Shown here one piece after another: positions 58,172 to 64,000 of a stretch of 64,000 nt of DNA. Source of the stretch: Alphaproteobacteria bacterium (GTDB lineage: Bacteria; Myxococcota_A; UBA796; CAJQPC01); assembly GCA_020632795.1 (NCBI GenBank), contig JACKEV010000008.1:682001-746000 (forward strand), in the 5' to 3' direction. Below the pieces are notes generated by a model that saw only the letters and a list, made by a program, of their open reading frames with translations, was not told where the DNA came from and searched no databases. Both the position numbers and the translations under genes were made by a program. The stretch's first letter is position 1. Each line of letters begins with the position of its first letter.

Positions 58172-59661
58172 CAGCCGCAGGCCCGGGGGCCCTCCAGCCC
58201 GGTGTCCCCGGTGTCGGGGGGGCCGTTGATCCAGCCGGGCTGGGCGGTGAGGGTGTAGTCGAAGCCCTCGTCCCAGAGCAGCTCGGGCGCGGTCTGGGAG
58301 ACGACCACGAGGACCTCGTCGGCCTGGCCCATGCCCTCCAGCCAGAGGCCCTCACCGGCCAGCTCCGCGAGGCGGTCCCCCAGGGGCTCGCGGACGACCT
58401 CATCGCCGAAGAGGCCGATGACCTCGACGTTCCAGACGGCCGCGTTGCCGTGATCCCCCGCCGCGTCGCCCTCGAAGGCCACCCGCAGGTCGTCGCCCTC
58501 GGCGAGGTCGTAGAGCCGCATCATGTTCGAGCCGTAGCGCTGAGGGCGGACCTCTTCGGGGGGGGAGACGTCCGCCAGCAGGCCCCGGCTCTGCGCCGCG
58601 ATGCGGTAGTCGTTGCCCCGGCCGAACAGGCTCGACGCGCTGTCGTGGGCGGCGGCGTACCAGTCGCCGTGGGCGTAGTCCCAGGTGGCGTTGCGGGCGG
58701 CGAAGTCGGCGAAGGCGGCGTCCAGGTCGGTCCCGGCGTCCTCCTGCAGGAGCCGATCGATGACCGCCAGGGGGTCGCGGGAGCCCCGGGTGTCCAGCCA
58801 GGACTCCCGGATGAGGTCCGGGTCGGCGGCGTGCTCGGCCAGGTAGCGCACGAAGATGAACGCCCCGTACTGGTGGTACTCCTGGAGGACGCCCTCGTCG
58901 GGGTAGTCGAAGTAGTTGATCGCCAGGTGGGGCAGGAACGAGTAGCCGAACAGCAGGTCGGTGTAGGCGGGCTCGTCGGGGTAGACCTCGACCTCGATCC
59001 AGCTCGCGGTGGCCTCGAAGTACCAGGCGCCCTCGTACTGGTAGCTGTAGGTGCCTGCGGCCCGCTGGAGGGCGTGGTGCAGCTCATGGGCGGTGGTGTT
59101 GGCGCCCCGCCCGGGGATGTCGTGGGCCGTGCTGTTGGCCAGCACGATCATCGGGTAGCCCTCGCGGTCGTTGGTGTGGTAGCCCGCCGCCGAGCCGGCC
59201 GAGGGGGCCCCGCCGCCGCTGTCGCCCACGTAGACGTTGACCTTCCAGGCGTCGGCGTAGAGGGGCTCGGGGTAGCCCATCTCGAGGATCTCGCGGGTCC
59301 AGGCCAGCTCGAAGGCGTCCAGGATGGGCTGGGCGTCGGACGCGGAGAAGCCGGGCCCCCAGCGCAGCACGAAGTTGTCGGACTCGGCGCTGTAGGGCAC
59401 CCCGTAGGCGTCGCGGGTCTGCTTCTCGGGCATCGGGGGCGGCAGGGGCGGCGGCGTCAGCGGGCCCAGCGCGGGCAGGCCCCGGTCGTCGAGCCAGGCC
59501 TGGGCGCAGGCGCGGGACGCAGGGGTGTCCGCCAGCTCCTCCAGGAGGCCCAGCGCGGTGGTCAGGCAGCGCGGCTCCGCCTCGATGGCGGCCAGAGGGG
59601 CCTCCAGCCCTGGGCACGGGGGGCCGGCCAGGGCCACGGAGAGCGCCGCCAGGAGGGTCAT
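58051..59661 (-). CDS. Secreted zinc metalloprotease with MYXO-CTERM-like tail, copy A
   Basis: This 536-residue protein of the MXAN_6640-like putative metalloprotease type starts at ATG 59661 with a short signal ('LLAALSVALAGPPCPG'). It has 'FVLRWGPGFSASDAQPILDA', the zincin motif HELHH (192-196) with a downstream Glu-bearing 'YFEATASWIEVEVYPDE', and 'YHQYGAFIFVRYLAE'. The end 'RACGCQAGGGPAGLFALPLL' plus ALWRRRR fits a MYXO-CTERM sorting tail (Cys, hydrophobic, Arg run). It then runs on about 17 residues inside the convergent YihY gene, which is longer than such tails normally are. Paralogous to the upstream gene. Confidence 0.8.
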   Translation of the reverse strand: MTLLAALSVALAGPPCPGLEAPLAAIEAEPRCLTTALGLLEELADTPASRACAQAWLDDRGLPALGPLTPPPLPPPMPEKQTRDAYGVPYSAESDNFVLRWGPGFSASDAQPILDAFELAWTREILEMGYPEPLYADAWKVNVYVGDSGGGAPSAGSAAGYHTNDREGYPMIVLANSTAHDIPGRGANTTAHELHHALQRAAGTYSYQYEGAWYFEATASWIEVEVYPDEPAYTDLLFGYSFLPHLAINYFDYPDEGVLQEYHQYGAFIFVRYLAEHAADPDLIRESWLDTRGSRDPLAVIDRLLQEDAGTDLDAAFADFAARNATWDYAHGDWYAAAHDSASSLFGRGNDYRIAAQSRGLLADVSPPEEVRPQRYGSNMMRLYDLAEGDDLRVAFEGDAAGDHGNAAVWNVEVIGLFGDEVVREPLGDRLAELAGEGLWLEGMGQADEVLVVVSQTAPELLWDEGFDYTLTAQPGWINGPPDTGDTGLEGPRACGCQAGGGPAGLFALPLLALWRRRRWFSASISAPSSTRKPSR

Positions 59662-61238
59662 CGGCGGCGGCGGACGAGCAGGGCCAGCCCGGCGAGCAGC
59701 CCCATCCACATCGGCCCTGCCGGGGCCTGGGCGCAGCGGCCGGTGTCGGCGTGCCCCAGGTCGGTGATCGGCGGCGGGTCGGTGTCCTCCTCCTCCTCCT
59801 CGACGAAGTCGGTCTCCACGAAGTAGCGGTAGTTGAAGACCTCGCGGGGCTCGCGCACGTCGGAGACCACGGCGATGACCAGCCACACCTCGTCGGGGGA
59901 GTCGTCGGCGACGCCCTCCAGCCACACGTCGGCGGTGAGGCCGTCCTCGTTGAGGGGGACCTCGCGGTAGGCCCCGTGGGCGCCCCGGGGGTAGACGACC
60001 GTGACGTTCCACTGGGCGGGGCTGCCGCTGTCGCCCTCGGCCTCGCCCTCGAACATGACGTGGAGGTCGTCGCCCTCCAGGTCGGTGAGCTTGACGTAGT
60101 TGACGCCGTAGCGCTCGGGCAGGGTGCCCTGGGTGGCGTTGGCCCAGTCGGTGAGCCCACCCTGGATGACCCGGGTGATCGACTGGTCCTGGTAGTCATC
60201 CTGGCGGGAGGCCAGGACGTCGAGGAAGGCGTCGCGGTCCTGGTAGTCCCAGACGGCGTTGCGGGCGGCGAAGTCGAAGAACAGCGCGTAGCTGTCCAGG
60301 CCCTCGCGCTCCTCCAGCAGCTCGCGGGTGGTGAGCATGGGGTCGTTGCGGAAGTCGCCCTCCAGCCAGGTGTCCCGGATGAAGGTGGCGTCGACGTGGA
60401 ACTCGGTGAGGTAGCGGGGCCAGATCAGCGCGCCGTACTGGTGGTAGTTCTCCAGCTCCCACTCGGTGGAGGAGGCCAGCTTGAAGTAGTCGACCGAGCG
60501 GTGGGGGATGTAGGCGTAGCCGTAGAGGGAGCTGGCATACGACATGTCGTTGGGGTAGACCTCGACCTCGATCCAGCTCGCCGTGGCCTCCCAGTACCAG
60601 GCCCCCGACCCCGTGTAGCTGTAGGTGCTGATCGCGTCCTGCACCATGTGGTGGAACTCGTGGGCGGCGGTGTTCTTGCCGGACGTGTAGTCGATGAGGT
60701 AGTCCGCCATGACGATCATGGGGACGCTCTCGATGTCCACGGACTGGTAGGCCGGGGAGTTGTAGAGCTGGGGGGCGTTGGGGCCGCTCTCGCCCACGTA
60801 GACGTTGATCTTGTACTCGTCGGCGTAGCGGGGCTCGGGGTAGCCCTGCTCGATGATCTGGAAGGCCCAGGCCTCCTCGAAGGCGACGAGGATCTCCTCA
60901 GCGGCCTGGTTGGTGATGCCGTCCTCCCAGCGCACGACGAAGTTCTCGGACTCCACCGCGCGGAAGAGGCCGTAGGGGTCGCGGGTGGCCTTCTCGGGCA
61001 TCGGCGGGCGGGCGGGGCTGTGGGCCAGGGCGCGCTCGGGCACCGGCAGCCCCCGCTGGCCCAGCGCGAGCGCCAGGCACGCCTGCTGGTCCTGCATCGC
61101 GGCCTGCTCGCGCAGCGCGCCCAGGGTCAGGGTGGTGCATCCCTCGTCCGCGTCGAGGGCGACGAGCCAGGGCTCCAGCCCCCCGCACTCGGCGGCGTGG
61201 GCGGGCAGGGAGAGGGCAGCGAGGAGGGGGAGGACCAT
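59658..61238 (-). CDS. Secreted zinc metalloprotease with MYXO-CTERM-like tail, copy B
   Basis: This 526-residue paralogue of the next gene starts at ATG 61238, with signal 'MVLPLLAALSLPAHAAECG'. It has HEFHH at 193-197, 'YWEATASWIEVEVYPND', 'YHQYGALIWPRYLTEF' and 'FDFAARNAVWDYQDRDAFLD'. It ends 'RCAQAPAGPMWMGLLAGLAL' then LVRRRR, a clean MYXO-CTERM-like signal that in Myxococcota is thought to be processed and surface-anchored. The stop overlaps the start of copy A by four bases, so both proteases are made together. Confidence 0.83.
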   Translation of the reverse strand: MVLPLLAALSLPAHAAECGGLEPWLVALDADEGCTTLTLGALREQAAMQDQQACLALALGQRGLPVPERALAHSPARPPMPEKATRDPYGLFRAVESENFVVRWEDGITNQAAEEILVAFEEAWAFQIIEQGYPEPRYADEYKINVYVGESGPNAPQLYNSPAYQSVDIESVPMIVMADYLIDYTSGKNTAAHEFHHMVQDAISTYSYTGSGAWYWEATASWIEVEVYPNDMSYASSLYGYAYIPHRSVDYFKLASSTEWELENYHQYGALIWPRYLTEFHVDATFIRDTWLEGDFRNDPMLTTRELLEEREGLDSYALFFDFAARNAVWDYQDRDAFLDVLASRQDDYQDQSITRVIQGGLTDWANATQGTLPERYGVNYVKLTDLEGDDLHVMFEGEAEGDSGSPAQWNVTVVYPRGAHGAYREVPLNEDGLTADVWLEGVADDSPDEVWLVIAVVSDVREPREVFNYRYFVETDFVEEEEEDTDPPPITDLGHADTGRCAQAPAGPMWMGLLAGLALLVRRRR

Positions 61239-61291
61239 GAGCGCTCCGGTGGGGTCTTCCAGAAATATAGACACGGCAGGCCGGGAGTGGA

Positions 61292-61885
61292 TCACCCCAG
61301 GCCCTCGCGCCGCATGCGGGCCAGCAGGTCGTCGATCATGCGCAGCGACAGGCCCCAGATGAAGCAGCCGTCCAGCCGCACGCAGGGCATGGTGAGGGGC
61401 TCGCCGCGCCAGGTGTAGGGGAAGGTCGCGCGCCCCTCGTTGGAGAGCAGGCGGTCGACGCCGAACCAGTGGACGGAGTCGACCTCGTCGTTGGGGTACA
61501 GCGGGGGCAGCTCGGGGAGCCCGAAGGTGTAGCTGTAGACCCGCAGCGCAGGGATGTGGGTGCGCACGCGGGGGGTGCGGATGGGGCTCAAGGGGCCCAG
61601 GCGGGTGGCGCCCGAGAGGTCCAGGCCCAGCTCCTCGCGGGTCTCGCGCAGCGCGGTGGCCAGGGGGTCGGCGTCCTCGGGGTCGCGCCGGCCGCCGGGG
61701 AAGGCCATGTGCCCCGACCAGGGGTCGCCGGGGTGCTCCGCGCGCTTGATCATCAGCAGCTCGGGCAGCCCGCCCGCAGCGGTGGGGCGCAGCACCAGCG
61801 CCACGGCGGCCTCGCGGACGTCCTCCTGGCGCAGCGGCGCGTGCGGGTGGGCGGCGATGGCCCTGCGGATCGGGTCAAAGGGCAT
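61292..61885 (-). CDS. Nudix hydrolase, CoA pyrophosphatase (NudL-like)
   Basis: This 197-residue Nudix enzyme has the NudL-type UPF0035 pattern 'AEHPGDPWSGHMAFPGGRRD' leading into a complete Nudix box (G-x5-E-x7-R-E-x2-E-E-x-G), ending 'LRETREELGLDL'. NudL splits coenzyme A and its derivatives into 3',5'-ADP and phosphopantetheine. It is followed on the minus strand by the metalloprotease pair, 53 bases away, and divergent from signal peptidase I. Confidence 0.88.
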   Translation of the reverse strand: MPFDPIRRAIAAHPHAPLRQEDVREAAVALVLRPTAAGGLPELLMIKRAEHPGDPWSGHMAFPGGRRDPEDADPLATALRETREELGLDLSGATRLGPLSPIRTPRVRTHIPALRVYSYTFGLPELPPLYPNDEVDSVHWFGVDRLLSNEGRATFPYTWRGEPLTMPCVRLDGCFIWGLSLRMIDDLLARMRREGLG

Positions 61886-62027
61886 CGGGTTCTGCGTATC
61901 CTGGCGCGCTCGGACGTGCGCGCGCGGCGGTCAGGAAATAGCGGGGGAGGGTGCCGCGTAGGGTTCTCAGACCCCTTCCCCCGCATCGACCTCCCTGCGG
62001 GTTACATTCCGGCGATGAGGAAGCTCC

Positions 62028-62792
62028 ATGTCCGCTGATCGTGACTCCGACGTCCTGAGCTACAGCGACGAAGACGACGCCCACGGCCTGGGGGCGCGCT
62101 TCGGCCTCTGGGTGTGGGACGTCGTGCGCACCTGGGGCCCGGCCCTGCTGGCGGTGCTCGTCATCCGCTCCGCCATCGCCGAGCCCTTCCGCATCCCCTC
62201 CGGCTCGATGGTCCCCACCCTGGAGATCGGCGATCACATCCTGGTCTCCAAGTTCGCCTACGGGCTGCGGGTGCCGTTCACCGCCATCGAGGTCCTGCCT
62301 CTGGGCGAACCCGAGCGGGGTGACATCGTGGTCTTCAAGTACCCCCCCAACGAGCGGCTGGACTACATCAAGCGCATCGTGGGCCTGCCGGGGGACGTCG
62401 TCGAGGTCCGGGACAACACGGTCTTCGTCAACGGCCAGAAGGCCGAGAAGGAGTTCCAGGACAACTTCACCTTCGTGGACGACAGCTGCCGCTCCGAGGA
62501 CGCCCGCCTCTTCCGCGAGGACCTCACCGGGGTCCAGCACTGGATCCTCAACTCCCGCAGCTACGGCCTGCGCCTGGCGGACTTCGGCCCCTACTCCGTG
62601 CCCGAGGGCGAGTACTTCATGATGGGGGACAACCGCGACAACAGCGCGGACTCCCGCCGCTGGGGCACGGTCCCCCGCGACAACATCAAGGGCAAGGCCG
62701 TCCTCATCTGGCTGTCCTACGACGCCTGTCACGGCAACATCCCCCACTTCGGGGAGTTCCGCAGCGAGCGCTTCTTCCAGGGGCTGGAGTAG
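62028..62792 (+). CDS. lepB: Signal peptidase I
   Basis: This 254-residue membrane serine protease removes signal peptides. The acidic N-terminus is followed by one membrane helix ('GPALLAVLVIRSAIAEPFRI'). Box B has catalytic Ser60 ('PSGSMVPTLE'), box D catalytic Lys115 ('YIKRIVGLPGD'), and box E is 'YFMMGDNRDNSADSR'. Length and order are standard for LepB of Gram-negative bacteria. It is a good match for a genome so rich in exported proteins. AGGAAG precedes the start by five bases. Confidence 0.95.
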   Translation: MSADRDSDVLSYSDEDDAHGLGARFGLWVWDVVRTWGPALLAVLVIRSAIAEPFRIPSGSMVPTLEIGDHILVSKFAYGLRVPFTAIEVLPLGEPERGDIVVFKYPPNERLDYIKRIVGLPGDVVEVRDNTVFVNGQKAEKEFQDNFTFVDDSCRSEDARLFREDLTGVQHWILNSRSYGLRLADFGPYSVPEGEYFMMGDNRDNSADSRRWGTVPRDNIKGKAVLIWLSYDACHGNIPHFGEFRSERFFQGLE

Positions 62793-62799
62793 CCCCCGC

Positions 62800-63888
62800 T
62801 CACACCTTGCAGCAGCGGCGGCACACCTCGAAGGGCCCCGCCCACTGGGCCTTGCGGACGCCGCGCATGCGGTCGCTGTTCCAGTAGTCCTCCAGGGGCT
62901 GCTCCAGGGCGTTGCCGGTGGGCTCCTCGAACAGGTGGCCGCAGGGGACCACGCTGGCGTCCGGGCGCAGGAACAGGGTGTGCCAGAGGGTGAAGCAGCG
63001 GCGCTCGACGCCGCCGCCCTGGACGAACCAGCGGGCGCGCTCGGCGTCGTCCAGGCGGGGCAGGAAGGTGACGAAGTCGCCGTAGCGCCGCTCGATGTCG
63101 GCGACGTCCTGCAGCAGGCGCGCGGCGTCGAAGGAGGCCAGGCGGTCGTCGGGCACCACGAGGTAGGTGACGTCGTGCTGCTCCCGGGCGCGCTCGGTCT
63201 CGGTCAGGAAGCTCAGCCAGGTGAACCGCACCGCGTCCACGCCCAGGCGCCGCCCCAGGCCGGCAACGGCGTGCAGGTCGTGGGCGTTGTCGAAGGACAC
63301 CGCGCAGTTGATGACCACCCGGGTCTTCGCCGGGTCGCGCCGGGTGAGCAGGTTCTCGATGCCGCCGATGGTGCGCTGCCAGGCCCCGGGGCGGCCCATC
63401 GTGGCGTCGTGGGTGGCCTCGTCCCCCAGCAGCGAGAAGGTCACCACGTCGGGGGCGGCCTTCGCCAGGCGGGCGGCCTTGCCCGGCCCCAGGCTGGTGG
63501 CCGAGGTCACCACATACACCCGCCCGCCGCGCCGCTTGATGTGGGCGATGTGCTCGGTGATGCCGGGATAGACCATCGGCTCGCCGCCCCCGATGGCCAC
63601 GGTGGGGATGGTGGGGACCAGCCGCTCGATGAGCCGGGCCTGGGTGTCGGCGTCCAGGTGCTCGTGCCAGGCCTCCACGGAGTGGGTGACGTTGCAGAAG
63701 CTGCACTTCTCCGGGCAGGCGTAGGTCACGTACTGGGCGATCGCCATCGGGGGCGGGGCGCGCCCGTCCTTCTTGACGTACCAGTGGTAGGGCATCGGCA
63801 GCGCCCGCAGGAGCTGAGCGGGGCTCCACAGCCCGCGCACCAGGCGCACGTTCCGGACCTGGGAGCGCAGCTCACGGAGCGCCAACAT
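62800..63888 (-). CDS. Radical SAM/SPASM-like protein
   Basis: This 362-residue protein has the 4Fe-4S radical SAM motif C-x3-C-x2-C in 'YVTYACPEKCSFCNVTH', the S-adenosylmethionine 'GGGEP' motif in 'TVAIGGGEPMVYPGI' and a barrel sequence of normal length. The C-terminal 'CGHLFEEP' and 'FEVCRRCCKV' cysteines resemble a SPASM or twitch auxiliary-cluster domain. Such enzymes modify peptides or act in cofactor and lipid biosynthesis. No precursor peptide is evident beside it, so the substrate is open. It is convergent with lepB across 7 bases. Confidence 0.87.
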   Translation of the reverse strand: MLALRELRSQVRNVRLVRGLWSPAQLLRALPMPYHWYVKKDGRAPPPMAIAQYVTYACPEKCSFCNVTHSVEAWHEHLDADTQARLIERLVPTIPTVAIGGGEPMVYPGITEHIAHIKRRGGRVYVVTSATSLGPGKAARLAKAAPDVVTFSLLGDEATHDATMGRPGAWQRTIGGIENLLTRRDPAKTRVVINCAVSFDNAHDLHAVAGLGRRLGVDAVRFTWLSFLTETERAREQHDVTYLVVPDDRLASFDAARLLQDVADIERRYGDFVTFLPRLDDAERARWFVQGGGVERRCFTLWHTLFLRPDASVVPCGHLFEEPTGNALEQPLEDYWNSDRMRGVRKAQWAGPFEVCRRCCKV

Positions 63889-63942
63889 CCTGTCTCCGAG
63901 CGGGGATTTCCAAGGATACCACGCGGCTGTGTGGGCCGCCGC

Positions 63943-64000
63943 TCAGTCGGGCTGGTCCTCCATCCGCATCGTCAGCTCGCCGTTGAGGCTCACCGGCAGC
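63943..64000 (-). CDS. C-terminal end of a truncated minus-strand gene
   Basis: A minus-strand frame ends at TGA 63943-63945 with 'LPVSLNGELTMRMEDQPD' and runs off the window. Only 18 codons are visible. Its codon use is normal for the region, and the gap to the radical SAM start (54 bases) fits a same-strand operon. Nothing can be said about function. Confidence 0.35.
   Translation of the reverse strand, partial: LPVSLNGELTMRMEDQPD

Overview
The window is very GC-rich and gene-dense. Its gene content points to Myxococcota or a close 'deltaproteobacterial' relative. The signs are two metalloproteases ending in MYXO-CTERM-like tails (Cys, hydrophobic stretch, Arg run), many lipoproteins with the Asp-rich 'DxDGDG...CDGxDNxCDG' (MopE-type) motif, FG-GAP/CRTAC1 proteins, a zinc-ribbon pseudokinase and many secreted proteins of unknown role. 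I see no rRNA, tRNA, insertion sequence, transposase or CRISPR array. No gene-free stretch exceeds 300 bases.

Positions 1-12483 are a defence island on the + strand. A partial alpha-helical gene and an unknown 276-residue gene lead into a fusion of a SAVED cyclic-nucleotide sensor with a formylglycine-generating-enzyme (FGE)-like domain. A complete type III-B CRISPR effector operon follows: cmr1, cas10/cmr2, cmr3, cmr4, cmr5 and cmr6, nearly all joined by 4-base ATGA overlaps. Two tandem CD-NTases (CBASS-type oligonucleotide cyclases) come next. Cas10 keeps the GGDD cyclase motif but has lost the HD nuclease motif. There is no cas1, cas2, cas6 or array in the window. I read this as a hybrid of type III CRISPR and CBASS signalling: up to three nucleotide-messenger enzymes could feed one SAVED sensor with an unusual FGE-like output domain. 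It is the main candidate for an undescribed system.

Positions 12500-18751 hold a small membrane protein, a CoA-binding protein, a secreted lipoprotein/large exoprotein pair, and a DUF4157 (eCIS-core) protein. The last carries a conspicuously less GC-rich C-terminal half with glycine-rich membrane segments, like a contractile-injection-system toxin cargo. Positions 18864-23355 hold two small membrane proteins, a TetR regulator with a candidate operator, an ABC exporter (ATPase and two permeases) and an ICMT-like methyltransferase. Positions 23356-30017 carry a prolyl oligopeptidase, a TFIIB-type zinc-ribbon protein, a universal stress protein operon, a CapF-like epimerase-cupin fusion and a RelE toxin-antitoxin pair.

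Positions 30051-48021 are envelope and surface functions: two GT-C-like membrane proteins, a Bor-family lipoprotein, FG-GAP, MopE and CRTAC1 lipoproteins, an orphan MASE1-like histidine kinase, a GNAT acetyltransferase, cardiolipin synthase, an exonuclease/phosphatase-family enzyme, a small Cys-rich lipoprotein coupled to a JmjC-like oxygenase, and a dolichol-phosphate-mannose-synthase-like glycosyltransferase. Positions 48050-64000 contain a beta-propeller protein, an anchor lipoprotein, a pyrophosphatase, the pseudokinase, a frameshifted zinc-ribbon gene, an acyl-CoA dehydrogenase, a large membrane protein ending in five Cys-paired beta repeats, a YihY-family protein, two metalloproteases, a Nudix CoA pyrophosphatase, signal peptidase I and a radical SAM/SPASM protein.
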